Made by a program: the position numbers and the translations under genes
Assembly: GCA_033060915.1 (NCBI GenBank)
Contig: CM065392.1
Coordinates: forward strand, 11,007,001-11,071,000
DNA length: 64,000 nucleotides
Reading direction: 5' to 3'
Source of the DNA: Euryodendron excelsum
Lineage: Eukaryota; Streptophyta; Magnoliopsida; Ericales; Pentaphylacaceae
Notes under the pieces: generated by a model
The model's input: only the letters and a program-made list of their open reading frames with translations
The model's database searches: none
What the model was told of the DNA's origin: nothing
Part shown: piece after piece, positions 1 through 11,188 of the stretch
Position numbering within the stretch: the first letter of the stretch is position 1
Layout of the letters: every line of letters begins with the position of its first letter

Positions 1-1027
1 AAAACGGTCATTTTGTTCCGGGTTGGCCGGAACTGACTCGGAATAATTCGGAAAGGTAAAGGAAGGTTGAGAATACTATAAAAAGTAATCTTAGAGGGTT
101 ACCGATTTGAGACCTAGAGCCGGTGTGGTTCCTGGGGCATTCGGATGTCGAGGGGCAAAATGGTCATCTTGACCGGAAAGACTCGGAAAAGGTCCAAAGG
201 GCAGTTTGGTCATTTTTCACCGAAGTGGGCTAACAAAAACTGGTGTTGACCTGAGTTTTGAGTGTTTTCGCCACTCTAATAGCAGTCATCTTGACACAGG
301 GGTTTGTTGCCAATTCCCTATATCGACCTATTTGTGAGTATTTCTGCTACTCTAACGGTTTTGTGAGTAGTTTCGCTACTCGGACAGTCTCGAGGAATAA
401 ACTGTCTCCAGAGAGGGATTGGAAAAGGGGACTTATCGTCTTCGAAGAGACGTGCCTGGATTGGAACCGTCTCGAGGAATAAACTGTCTCAAGAGAGGGA
501 TTGGAAAGGGGACTTATCGTCTCCGAAGAGACGTGCCTGGGTTGGAACCGTCTCGAGGAATAAACTGTCTCAAGAGTGGGATTGAAAAGGGGACTTATCA
601 TCTCCAAAGAGACATGCCTGGATTGGAACCGTCTCGAGGAATAAACTGTCTCAAGAGTGGGATTGGAAAGGGAACTTATCGTCTCCGAAGAGACGTGCCT
701 GGATTGGAACCGTCTCGAGAAATAACTGTCTCAAGAGAAGGATTGGAAAAGGGGACTTATCGTCTCCGAAGAGATGTGTCTGAGTTGGAACCGTCTCGAG
801 GAATAAACTGTCTCGAGAGTGGGATTGGAATCGAAAAGGAAAGGATAATGCCCCTAAGGGCATTTTGGTCATTTTGCCTCTATTTGGGCCTGACAAGCCT
901 GTGAAGCGATGGAAAGATGGGATTTGGACCCAGAGAATTGGTTTCGATAGGAATATGCCCACAATGACTTAAACACAAGTCTAGACGGAGTGTAGACTGC
1001 TGAGCGGTCAAAAATGGGGTGCTTACA
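1..1027 (-). mobile_element. Giant-LTR (Tat/Ogre-like) U3 fragment, copy 1
   Basis: Non-coding repeat of the same family as 60664-63789 and 53370-54262. Shared landmarks are a GGTCA-type motif around 155-175, a stretch resembling TTTTGCCTCTATTTGGGCCTG near 874-893, and the terminal block ending GGGGTGCTTACA at 1027. Read on the minus strand this gives an LTR-like start TGTAAGCACCCC. The fragment runs off the left edge of the window, so I cannot see whether it is a solo LTR or part of a full element. No coding potential; the long open frame at 419-904 is a by-product of the 81-bp repeat. Confidence 0.6.
388..832. repeat. 81-bp tandem repeat, about 5.5 copies
   Basis: Units begin with GATTGGAAAAGGGG-like sequence at 417, 499, 580, 661 and 741 (spacing 82, 81, 81, 80). 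Each unit carries a dyad of the form CGTCTC-CGAA-GAGACG followed by TGCC (for example 518-533 and 680-695), then a second block resembling GTCTCGAGGAATAAACTG. A period divisible by three keeps a reading frame open, so the predicted peptide is not evidence of a gene. Related single dyads occur at 53720-53753, 53775-53808 and 54047-54065. Confidence 0.9.
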
Positions 1028-1035
1028 ATGCTCAT

Positions 1036-1074
1036 GGGCAAAATTTGCCCTGGCACATGTGCTACATGTGCCAG
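1036..1074. repeat. Two abutting perfect palindromes
   Basis: The 15-base palindrome GGGCAAAATTTGCCC (1036-1050) is followed directly by a 10-bp inverted repeat CTGGCACATG (1050-1059) and CATGTGCCAG (1065-1074) with a 5-base loop. They lie just outside the LTR-like terminus at 1027. The function is unknown: a pair of protein-binding dyads, or the end of another element. Confidence 0.75.
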
Positions 1075-1378
1075 TACTATTTCAGTAGCAGAATACCACG
1101 TGGCACCCATTGTACTGGCTAAATCTTAACGGTTAAGCGAAGTTTGGTCAATCTGATCAAAATCTAGGTACATGTAGCATACGCTCTATCGTCGGGAGCG
1201 TTCGTTTAAAATTTGCCTCGATAATTATGCCAACCAGGAAGGTTTCAGAGGAATCGGTTGCATCTATGGTGTTCTCTTAGGATTTCTCATAAACTTTTAA
1301 GTTTTCAAAAAGTCTGAATTGCGTTCGAAAGTGTGATATATCATCTCGGGAAGTGTGCATGAAATCGCATTTTTGCAG

Positions 1379-1830
1379 AGCGTCTGCGATACGCTCCGTG
1401 GGAGTTTAAAAGTAGCCGTTTGTGTACCGTATGATCAAGGCCTTCGGGAAGCGATCTCTTCGATTAGATTGTATTGATGGAAAGTACTTCAGAAATACTT
1501 TCAGGAATTCCCTAATTTACGCATTTCTTAAGTCGTTAGACGATGCGTTATAATTAAGGAATCGGAGAAAAAGTCAATCTTGGCGAAGCGTCTGTGAGAC
1601 ACTCCAGAGGTTGCTAAAAGTAGCAATTTTCAAGCCATGTGATGAGGGACTTCGGGGAGTGATCTATCTGATCAAGCCATAGAGATGAAAAGACCCATGA
1701 ACAAGCTTTCGGGAATTCCCTGGTTTACGCATTTCTCAAGTCATTTGACGGTGCGTTATAACCAGGAAATTGGGAGAAAAGGTAATCTTGGCGAAGCATT
1801 TACAAGACGCTCTAGGGAACTTTCATTGAG
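1379..1830. repeat. 208-bp tandem repeat, about 2.2 copies
   Basis: The block AGCGTCTGCGATACGCTCC at 1379 recurs in diverged form at 1587 and 1795, exactly 208 bases apart each time. An internal block resembling TTACGCATTTCT recurs at about 1518 and 1726. The surrounding stretch 1028-1860 shows no coding sequence and no other recognised element. Confidence 0.75.
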
Positions 1831-1860
1831 TCGGGAGTGTTTAATGTTGTAAGGTCTACC

Positions 1861-2821
1861 TTAGGTTAAACAGGGATATATGACAAGACCCGCCGTTCGA
1901 TATTCTAAGACCAGTGTAGTTTCGGGGCGCGCTTGGGTCGCAAGGGGTAAAATGGTCATTTTGACCAGGTTTGGTTGAAAAAGGTCAGGAATAGACCAGA
2001 GTTTTATGTTAAGCGTGCCGGGTCATTCAGGGATGATCCCAGAAGAGTTTTTCACTGTTAGGTGGGATTTGCGTTGTACTAGGGCGTCTAGGGGTAAAAC
2101 AGTCATTTTGACTGAAGTTAGCCAAGGTGGGACCGGAATTAGACAAAATGACATGCTGAGTACGTCTAACTGCTTAATAATACTTTGGAAAGGTGGACTT
2201 ATCATCTCAAGAGATTTTAAACTGTCTTAAGACGTGCCTGGAGGCTCAAGGGGCGGGTTTGGTCATTTTTCACCTAGTCGGGCTAGCAGGCGCTGGTGTT
2301 GACCTAGGTGTTGGTTCCCGAGACCGCTCGGTCTCGAAAAACTACCTATGTGGTGTTAGCTCTTGAGACCCCCCGGTCTCAAAGAGCTACCTGTAGGGTA
2401 GTGTTGGTTTTTGAGAATGCATGGTTTCAGAGAGCTACCTGTGATGGTGGTGTTGGTTTTCGAGAACGCCTGGTCTCGGAGAACTACTAAATGACGGACA
2501 TTCTACATTGGTGGGCTAGTATGCGCCAGAAGTGAACCGTCTGGAATTTGATAAGGTGTTGGTCCTTGAGATTGCCTAATCTCGGGAAGCTACCTGGATG
2601 GCATTGGTTTCCAAGACCGCCCGGTCTCGAAAAGCTGCTTGGAATGCCTAGGGGTATGGTGATGTTTATGGCTTCGATTAGGCCTTGTGGGTCTGAGAAG
2701 CAACTAGTTGACTAGATTGGAGTTTGAAAGACTTATATTGAGCTTGCATGTATTGCAATGTTTGAAAACTGGATCTAGTCGGGCCGGAGATTGCCAAGCG
2801 AGCAAAAATGGGATGCTTACA
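1861..2821 (-). mobile_element. Giant-LTR U3 fragment, copy 2
   Basis: A second fragment of the same family, ending with the same terminal block (GGGATGCTTACA at 2821). It includes the motif GGTCATTTTGACC near 1950 and a series of short hairpin-like units at 2311-2630. No coding potential. Beyond 2821 the sequence changes to AT-rich spacer. Confidence 0.6.
2311..2640. repeat. About 48-bp repeats, each with a 4-base-loop dyad
   Basis: Units starting with TTGGTT-like sequence occur at 2311, 2356, 2404 and 2453, with two looser copies near 2560 and 2604. The best dyads are CGAGACC-GCTC-GGTCTCG (2319-2336), TGAGACC-CCCC-GGTCTCA (2364-2381) and TGAGATT-GCCT-AATCTCG (2567-2584). Each is followed by an AGCTACCT-like tail. 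Both halves change together between copies, which suggests the symmetry itself is maintained. Confidence 0.7.
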
Positions 2822-3454
2822 CCTACCTACCGGACCTTTTCCCTTAGACTGTGTTTGGAACCCTGATTTATCAAGGGAAAAACGAAGGAAAAGGGAAACG
2901 TAAGCGAAAAGAGAATAAAATGAAAGAGAATTTTTGTTGTTTTTTTCCCTTATCTTTTTCATTTTCTTTTCTTTTTCATCACCAAATCCTTGACTCAAAC
3001 ACAGGCTTAATATTCCTTTTATTATATATTTTTATTTCTTGTATCCGTCATTCATATTTTCTTAAGCAAGCATACTTTCATATCATTAGGCTTAGCTATA
3101 TTTTGCATAAGTTGGAAATTCTTTGTATAGCTCCATTTGATTTGTGAAAAAATATTTTCTTGAAATACGTTTCATTCATTTTCCTTTGATTGAACAAAAA
3201 GTAAGGAAAATATTTTTCAAATTTTTTTTATAAAAAAGACAATAAATGACTTATGTTTTAAAATTCTGTAACTCAATTTTTACTTTTAGTCAGCGGGGGA
3301 CTAACGCATGGCTGAGCGGCATCGGCTACCTCTACTGAAATTTAAATTTTTTTTTTTTAACCTGACTTAATTAAAAATTGACTTTGCCCAACCAAACCCA
3401 ATACCTAATATCCATTTCAAAATTTTTTTTGCCCAACCCAAAATCCATTTACCC
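2822..3454. other. AT-rich spacer
   Basis: No gene recognised. The sequence holds purine-rich then pyrimidine-rich stretches (2870-2990) and homopolymeric T/A runs. It may be the upstream remains of the hAT element that follows, but no terminal inverted repeats could be confirmed by eye. Confidence 0.4.
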
Positions 3455-3975
3455 ATTAAATTAGGAACTGATCCACACTATTTTAATGAGGTGAGTACGG
3501 AGTTGTTATTGTGTATGGCATCTCTTTATCTAAGCTATTCATTCTTTTTCTTTGATAAGAGAAAATTGCTTCAGTTTGTCGAATTTTATCCTTTTGAGTT
3601 TTCCGTATTAGAGCTTATGGGACTTGATAATTTACTTGAGACCTACTTTCTAGATGTTAGTTCTAATGATCAATTTTCTAAAGTGATAGGGATTGGTCAG
3701 TTTGCTCAAAAATTAATTGAAATAAAAAAGGATATTGTTTATTCATTAGTTTATCTGTTTGTGAAGTTGGCATTGATCTTAGCAGTTGCAACTGCATCGA
3801 TTGAGAGAGCTTTTTCTGCAATGCATATTATGAAGACTTCACTCTGTAATTGCACAGAAGATGAGTTGATGAATGATTGCTTGGTGACATATATTGAAAG
3901 AGACATATTCAACATTATAGATAATTAAGTTATTTTGCAAATAATTCAGAATATGAAACAACGAAGGGGATTATT
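3455..3975 (+). pseudogene. hAT-superfamily transposase, C-terminal fragment
   Basis: The translation matches the C-terminal part of plant zf-TTF/hAT-type transposases. It has a helical segment, then the dimerisation core reading LALILAVATASIERAFSAM, then an NDCLVTYIERDIF block. That core is the hAT C-terminal dimerisation region (ATASVERAFS in active relatives). The frame is open from before 3491 to a stop at 3926-3928, and recognisable sequence (IQNMKQRRG) continues past the stop, so an in-frame stop has arisen within the old gene. The N-terminal zinc finger and most of the catalytic domain are absent. No intact termini or target duplication were found. It is a dead fragment and cannot move itself. 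Confidence 0.8.
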
Positions 3976-4169
3976 GTAGTTTGTCACATTAATTTAAATG
4001 TTGTTTTGTATAAGAAACATTTGTTATCGATATATAGAATTTTGAGTGTTATCGTATTCTTTTTATTTCTTGAATTTATCATCTTACTTATAAACAATTG
4101 TTCAATGGTATTTTCCGCATCCACTGGACAAAATTTATGGGTTCGCATTGCTTTTAGCCCTTCTAACCA

Positions 4170-4410
4170 TTCAACTCTATTTCAACCATTTTACCATAAT
4201 GTCCCGCCACAATCATCGCTACCCATCACCATTACCACCACTAACACGACTCACCGACCACCATCACCACAGCCACCATCATGCCCACTGCCACATGCCA
4301 CCTTTACTATCACCATCGCTACCACCATTGCTGCCACTGCACCACCACCAGCCTCGCACACCACCTGCCACCACCACCTCGACCTTGACCCCCACACCAA
4401 CCCCAACCAC
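4170..4410. repeat. CAC/CAT-rich low-complexity tract
   Basis: Runs of CCACCATCACCA-like triplets. They give spurious His/Pro/Thr-rich frames on the plus strand and Gly/Val-rich ones on the minus strand. No gene is inferred. Confidence 0.8.
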
Positions 4411-6430
4411 AAAGATGCATTATATAATTTTTTTTTTGTAGAAAACAATTTTCAAAAACCAACTAAATACCAGAAAATGAAAAAAAAAAATTTTGAGTAA
4501 AACTTTTTACATAAAAAATATTTAAATTAAAAAATATTTTACGTAAAATCAAGCAGAGCTTACATGTCACAAGCTTGTACATTTGGTTTCGAAATTATTT
4601 TTGGTATTTTAAGTTTTGAAAAACCCAATTCACCTCTCTCTTGACTTGTCTTTACATTTCAAATACTTGTACATTTGGCTTTCTAATAATTTTTGATATT
4701 TTAATTTTTGAAAAACCTACTTCACATCCCTCTTGGTTGTTATTTCGGGCTTGAAAAAAGATTTATCATCATAATCGTGCTCTCGGGTATATTCATATTA
4801 TGATAAAAAATCTTACCACATGGATCTATAATCATAAATGTCTTATCAATTCAAGATTTAAGTTCATAACTATTTATGAAAATGATTACATAATTTAATT
4901 GGGGTAATACGAGTTTTGAAAAATTATGGAGAAGTGCAGGACTAAATTTTTTTACATCAAATATAGATAAACACACCGGTTTCATATGTTAATTGAACTA
5001 ATAATTTTTTCAAATAAGTAATCTCGAGGACAAAATATGTACAAATTGATATATATACACTAGCAGTAAACCTGTACTATACATAGAGTCATAGATATTA
5101 GATTCATAAGACAAAATATGATAGTAGTCATAGATGTTTGCTAGATCATGTGTTTAAAATATAATGCTAAACGAATTAAATATGTAAAATTATTTTCTTT
5201 ATTTTAATAAATAAAAAGAATTTATAAAAAGAATTTGAATAAAATAACTATTATAAGTCATATTTTTAATATATCTATGTCCGTTGCAGAAAATATATTA
5301 GTTTAAAGTCTGGAAATCAAATTTATTCAACCATATACAATGCATGATAAGAAAGAAAGAAATAGAAATTGTAGCAAAAAAGGTTGAAGATGAGGCAACA
5401 TTATATATTCATATTTAATGTCGTTACTTAAATTAACTTTTCTCAATGTGAAGCATAAAATTATCATCTATTTTAGACTTTTGATCTTATATATGCGTCT
5501 AATCACTATCTTGAAATGATAATTCAAATAAATAAAAAAATATTAATGTACTTTATTGATAAGAAAATACAGATTAATAATGAAATTAAGAAGATTAACT
5601 AATTTTCCATGGTATGAAGATATTTATAATATCTTTTAATTCCATACTTATATCATATATATTTGTAAAATTAAATAAGCAAAAAAATGTTAGCTTGATT
5701 TGATTTTGGATCACAAGATCAATTACACCAAAAGTAAAATCTACACATTTAAGATTCTAATATTGGGTAGAATGTGCTTTTCTTTATGCTTTTTAATGAT
5801 TCTCAATAGGTTACTTGACTTGTGTTTATATCTCATTACTTTTTATCATTATGATAATTTCAAAACTAACCAAAAGTAAGGTCTAAATATTTAAGATTAG
5901 TAAGTCTCTTGACTTATGCTTATATCTCATTACTTTTTATCATTATAATAATTTTAAAACTAACATGTTAATAAATTGGATTAACTCATTAAAGAAGTTT
6001 ACTAAGCTCTTTTATTAAATAAATTGTAAGATGTGAGTGAATATAATTTACCAAAAAATTCAGATGCACATGTACATAAATTACACAAAAAGAAAATTTA
6101 GAGAAAGCTAGAACGTTTTGGAAGGACACTAACTTTTAAGAATTTAAAAAGACTACTAGATTTAATTACCATATTGATTTTAAATAATCAATAATAACAC
6201 ATTTACATTTAGATTTTAAGTATTATTTTTAATTACTTTTAAAGTTTTTATATTAAAAAGGTGACAATTTAAAAAATATTACCATATTTATAAAGGACTA
6301 ATGACTTCATGACATATTTGTTTTTTATTTTAAAAATTTTAAAAAATAAATCAGGACTTCAAATCTGATATCACAACGTATTATTACAATATATATAGTA
6401 CAGATACATGCATACCTCCCTGCAGGCAAT
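4411..6430. other. AT-rich intergenic spacer upstream of SMG7
   Basis: Very AT-rich with no long reading frame and no recognised gene. A sequence resembling a Helitron terminus lies near 5060. Two short imperfect direct repeats (TTATATCTCATTACTTTTTATCATTA-like, described only by position) occur near 5828-5855 and 5920-5948. Confidence 0.6.
5060..5090 (-). mobile_element. Possible Helitron 3' terminus
   Basis: On the minus strand this reads CTATGTATAGTACAGG, then TTTACTG, then CTAG followed by T. This is the short-hairpin-plus-CTAG layout of plant Helitron 3' ends. The body would extend to the right, through about 5300. No 5' TC end or RepHel protein was seen, so it would be a small non-autonomous copy at best. 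Confidence 0.3.
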
Positions 6431-6801
6431 AGTTATTATATAACTAAAAGATTTGAGTTTAAAATATATAAAAAAATGTAAATATAGATGAGACTTCTGG
6501 CCTCCGGGGTTGTCCTAGCCGCGTAGTAGACCAAACCAAGAAAAGAGACCCAAAGGAGTCCTGCGAGATTGATGAGATTCATGTTGCTTTTCATGTTCAT
6601 TCCAACGAATGACTTGAAAATACAACCCAACAAAACCATCTACTGGCTGTCTCTCCCCGAAGCTCTTTATTCGTGTCCTCGCACTCGTAGGTCTTCGTCT
6701 CCCTCTCTCTTAGAATCGCTGATCAAATTTGCCGAAAACAAAGTCCACAGCGATTCTATTGCCTACGGGACGAGATCTCTGCAGATCTGATTTCGAAATA
6801 G
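6430..6801 (+). promoter_or_regulatory. SMG7 promoter and 5'-UTR exon 1 (probable)
   Basis: Base composition shifts from AT-rich to mixed at about 6485. A TATA-like TATATAAA lies at about 6465-6472. The stretch 6640-6801 is C/T-rich (CTCTCCCC, TCTCCCTCTCTC), as plant leaders often are, and ends AATAG before the donor GTAAAT at 6802. The next good acceptors are CTGCAG ending at 21752 and TTGCAG ending at 21767, just before the SMG7 start codon. The exon is inferred from composition and splice sites; the transcription start is not determinable from sequence alone. Confidence 0.55.
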
Positions 6802-7786
6802 GTAAATACGTATATGTATATACTTGTATAATTTTTGTTTTTGGTTGAATCTGCGCCTTTTTTATTTTTATTTTTTATGGGTTTGGTTGGAAATCGATGT
6901 GTGCGTAGTGGGTTAATTTTTGTCCGATCTGTCTTTGCGGATTCTATTAATTTGGGGTTCCAAAGTTTTATGGATTGATTGGTTGGCCAATTGGTTGGGG
7001 TATTTCTTACTTACATTTTTGATTGTTTGGGTTCTGTTACCTTCGTGTCCCGTCTCTCTCTGTTTTTCGGGAGTATTGTGTTGTTAAAGCTTAATTTTTT
7101 GCAGGTGGTTTTTAAATTTTATTAGTTTCAAAGGTGTATTTGGGGCAGCTTTAAGTTCGGTGTGGTTGTTTGACATGTGCAAATTGAACTTAGGCTGTCC
7201 ACTTGTTTGATTCAATGCTTCTATGTACTCTTGAAGCAAAGACATGCTCGCATGTGTACACTGCGTTTTGGGTTGTTGAAATTGGATAGGCTTACCTGCC
7301 AAAAGAGAAACTGAATAGGTTTTTATGACCAGCTAGTAAAGCTATTAAAAAAGGTATTAAAAATGAAACATAATTTAAAATTTTTATGAAACCAACTTTA
7401 GGGGTTTATGCAGAGCATTTAAGTGGGTTGCTGTAATTTTGTGCCGCACATTCTGGAAATGGGAAGTTGATTGTTGAACTGGGTTTTTCCCACCTGCATA
7501 TATCGCCATTACAATTTATTCACATTGCTTCAAAAATTCACTTCGGATTCGTGCAAGTTGTCCCACATGGTCCATCTCTAAACACTAGTGTGATGATAGG
7601 CAGCATACTGAAAGTATTGTTGGCTCTGGCTGCAATTCTGCTTCACGGCAGTCTCTGTGACGGCTAACATTTTTTCTTTTGGGTTAGATAATAAAAACTT
7701 TAAAATGTTCACAAGGTATTTCATATGAGAGATGATACTTGAAGTTTCTTCTTGTTCTTATTCAAAACATAATGGATGTTGTAATT

Positions 7787-8268
7787 CTATGTTACATGGA
7801 CTCGGGTGTTGGTATGTGCCTAAGTGTCGGATTTATCTAATTTTTGTGTTTGAAGATACGAGGACGCGGCAAAGTATTTATATTTTTTAATATACTCCTT
7901 TATTTTATATTGTAAAATAGTCTTTTATGGAAGATCTTTTTAGTGCTTGATGTTATGCTTTTTTGTATACTCCTGGTGTACAAGAGGTGGGTCTCTGATT
8001 AGGCGCTTTTCTCTTTAATAAAATTTATTTAACTATCAAAATTTTTTTTATAATATAAAATAGTGTTTAGCATTCTTGTATAATATGGAGTTTTAGGCAT
8101 ATTTATATGATAAATTTGCATTACTAAACATTTTTGTTTGGTGAATGTCCAACAATATATGTCGAACACATATCTCATGCTCATACTCTTTTTCAAGTGT
8201 CGGAGTCTCGAGTTTCGAGTGTCTAGCACGGGTACTTCATACATTTTAGAAGAGTCTGTGTAACATAG
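7787..8268. mobile_element. MITE-like element with terminal inverted repeats
   Basis: The left end reads CTATGTTACATGGACTC and the right end, reverse complemented, reads CTATGTTACACAGACTCT. This gives terminal inverted repeats of about 17 bases with two mismatches. GTGTCGGA-type sequence inside the left end and TGTCGGAGTC inside the right end extend the symmetry. The element is about 480 bp and non-coding. It resembles the common plant repeat whose ends read TATGTTGC..CGGACTC. No clear target duplication was visible. It lies in the SMG7 leader intron. Confidence 0.6.
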
Positions 8269-9046
8269 TTGCAGTTAATGAGGGAAAACAAATAATATTT
8301 ATCATTTTCTTTAGAAAAAGGTGGTTTAGGTGTAAATATGATGTGTTTGGATTAGTGGTACCACAAGACTTTAATACCCTAGCAATTTACGTTTTTGGTA
8401 CAGCGTTCTGAAACATGGTACACTTACATTCTAAAACAGTGAATTTAGCAATCCAATATGTTCCCAAAATCTTTTTCCTATTTATTTCCTTAAAGATGAC
8501 CTAAGGAGGAAGAATGTTAAATACAATTAATGAAAATCCAGGGAGAATGGTCTTTTGGCAAAATAATATTAAAAACAAAAAGGCTATAATGCTCCTAGAA
8601 GTGTGTTTTTACACGATTAATTTGAAAAATAGATTAAATTTATTGGATGTCTAACTGGTAAAAGAAAATTGCTCGAGAAGTACCTTAAATTCTTGTAGCA
8701 TAATTTATACAAGTCTATCCCTATTGTTCCACATTTTAGAACATGTGGCATGTCACATTCCCGTTCCCATTCCATGTAACCTATTTTAGATATTTGTAAT
8801 TGTGAAGTTCTTCTTTGACTTAATAAAATACATGACACTTGCAAGAAGTGTCTTTTTAGCAAAAGCTCATGCAATAAATGGGCTGTCCATTCAGATAGTT
8901 GAAACTTATAGGTGAATTTTGTATGTATTCCTGTAAATACATGTACACATTTTCTATGTACATCCTATGGGAAGCCTATGTCAAATTTAACTCTTGAATT
9001 TTTAACTGTGCCCCATAATATTTGTTTACTGAAAGCCTATGGGGCC

Positions 9047-9315
9047 AAATTTTTTGGACCCTTATTCTGACTATCTTTGGGATGTACTAGATATGCCCTA
9101 TAGAGATTAGAATGATGATTCAGAGCTGGTGGATGCGGTAGGGTAGGGAGAATTGTAGGAAGGCTTGGAATATGGCCCTTTTTTACTTAAAAATTTGGCC
9201 CTTTATTCTGATTGTCTTTGGGATGTACTAGCCGTATAGAGATTACAATGATGCTTCAGAGCTAGTGGACGCGGTAGGGTGGGGAGAATTGTAGGAAGGC
9301 TTGTAATATAGCCCC
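9047..9315. repeat. Direct tandem duplication, 141-bp period
   Basis: The segment from 9047 to about 9180 (TTATTCTGACTATCTTTGGG at 9062 through GGAAGGCTTGGAATATGGCC) is repeated with modest divergence from 9191 (TTATTCTGATTGTCTTTGGG at 9203). It is non-coding and lies within the intron just upstream of the Athila insertion. Confidence 0.8.
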
Positions 9316-9817
9316 TTTTTACCTAATGTGGTTGATGTGGGGAGAAAGAAATAGGGGAACCTTTATGGGCATTGAATAGCCTTTGTATAGGTTCTCATTT
9401 TTGTGTCTATTTTGTATAGTCGGCTCTTGTGGATGGTTCAACCAAATCTTTGGCCATTTTTTTGGTTTTTATGGATAGCATGGAGGTGTAAGGGATTTAT
9501 AGTTCTAAGTATACTTTTCATATGAGTCCTTTTGTATATATGGGTTGCATCCCCTTGATGTTTTTTAACGCAAAGTCATTCCCTTATAAAAAATTAAAAA
9601 AAATCAATGATCATCGTGACACAAACACCTGATGACATAATTTTGGTTCGTTTCATTCTTTCTAATCGATCGCACTAAAATGAACTTTATATCCTTCAGT
9701 GCTAGCTAAATTTGATACGAAATGTTCCTTTTTATTTTTGTTTTGGTTAAAGTGTTTTCGATAATTTTTATATACTTTTATCTGCGCGTGTGCTGTGTTT
9801 AATATTGAACTTTCAGC

Positions 9818-9822
9818 ATTTT
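9818..9822. repeat. Left target-site duplication of Athila element 1
   Basis: ATTTT here matches ATTTT at 21571-21575. The LTR edge is ambiguous by one T: if the LTR is taken to begin at 9824 the match is 4 of 5. Confidence 0.6.
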
Positions 9823-11188
9823 TTGACTACGCCCAGAATATGATACTCTATTAACACCCAAGTGTAGGTACGGCGAAGTAGTAAATAAAATCCGGTAAGA
9901 CCGGAATTGATTCATAGGGAACAGTTATCAAAATATGCAAAGTTAGGTGTTAAAATTCATCCACAGTAAAAGATTAGATATTGACTAAGCCATGCTAGAC
10001 ACTATAGTATTACAATGGCTTCAGTTGTAATCTAAGCTAACTTGTTTGAATTTCACCTTGAAAAGTATCGATGAGAATTGGACAATTATTGCAGAAAATG
10101 ATAACCAAAGCAAAATAGTTTAATTTGTGAGAATTGTTGGTTGAAAAATGAGACTTTAATTAAATTAAATAAAAAAAGCTTTGGATTCAATTGATTTGAT
10201 CACTTGATTCACCCGAAATATCAATGGAGGTTTTGTAACTCAAATCATTGGTTTCGTCTTTAGCCTTTGATTTAGAAAATTAGGCTATTAGAACAAAAGT
10301 TCAATAATAATTAAATCTAGAATAATAAAATTAAAGCCATAGATTTATACCATTGATTTGTGCAATAGATATATCAAACTAAGATTTGTGCATAAAAATT
10401 ACCAAACTTATTCAAGAATTTAAATATTCTCAAAGATCTAGAATTTAATTACCAAGAATTGAAAGATATTAAAGATAAAATAATGAAAACTTAATTACCT
10501 CCGTTGACATTTCAAGATGCTCAGATAATCTTCACAATTGGTTCTAAGAATAAAACTAGCTACTCATGGTATTGAAAAGAAAATATACGGCTTGAAAAAT
10601 AAAATGACTTCATAAATAAAAGAATTATTACAACAGAATAACGACAAAGAAAATATTGAAAGAAAAATTAATTGAGTGAAAAGCTGTTAGCAAACTAACT
10701 GGAAATCTACCTCTAAGAAAGAAAACAATTGAATGAAGCTCACTTCCTCTCTTCCTATCTGCCCCCTTCTTCTCTGCCCTCTCTTCCTCTCTTTCTCTTT
10801 TTATAGCCAAGAAGAGTGTTTTTTATATTATTTTTTTCTTCTTTCCTCTTTTTTCCCTCCTTTTCTTCCTTCTTTTCATCTTCTTTTCTTCTTCCTCCTT
10901 TTCCTTGTCGGCTGCCTCACCTGCACACACAAATGATATATATCTATATATATATATATTATAATAGTAAGATATAATATAATATATATAAAGTAAAAGA
11001 TATTTTATAATATATATAATATAATATACACACTCTTCATTTTGGTTGATTTTATCTTCAAATTTACTCAAGGCGTGTAAAATGTAAAAAATACTATAGT
11101 TATATAAAAATGATAAGTAACACACAAATAATAACTAACATTAGCCGGTAATTAGGGACTCCAATGGTACTTTTTTAGAGTGCAATCA
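9823..11188 (-). repeat. 3' LTR of Athila element 1
   Basis: Runs from TTGACTACGCCCAG to GAGTGCAATCA, matching 20133-21570. It contains a TATA-like TATAAAAA (minus strand, 10798-10805) followed by a purine-rich leader, and a long AT/TA-rich tract (10935-11035). Confidence 0.9.

Noticed and set aside
388..832. CRISPR-like array
   Set aside because: The units are contiguous and diverged with no unique spacers, in a plant nuclear context.
419..904. 161-codon open frame on the plus strand with repeated GTYRLRRDVPGLEPSRGIN-type units
   Set aside because: It is the 81-bp tandem repeat read in a frame kept open by a period divisible by three; the opposite strand is equally open and there is no independent coding signal.
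3290..3350. Possible tRNA gene (GCATGGCTGAGCGGCATCGG)
   Set aside because: Box A-like only; no box B, no cloverleaf stems could be drawn.
4006..4500. His/Pro/Thr-rich open frames
   Set aside because: Low-complexity CAC/CAT triplets; two overlapping frames and the opposite strand are all open and none resembles a protein family.
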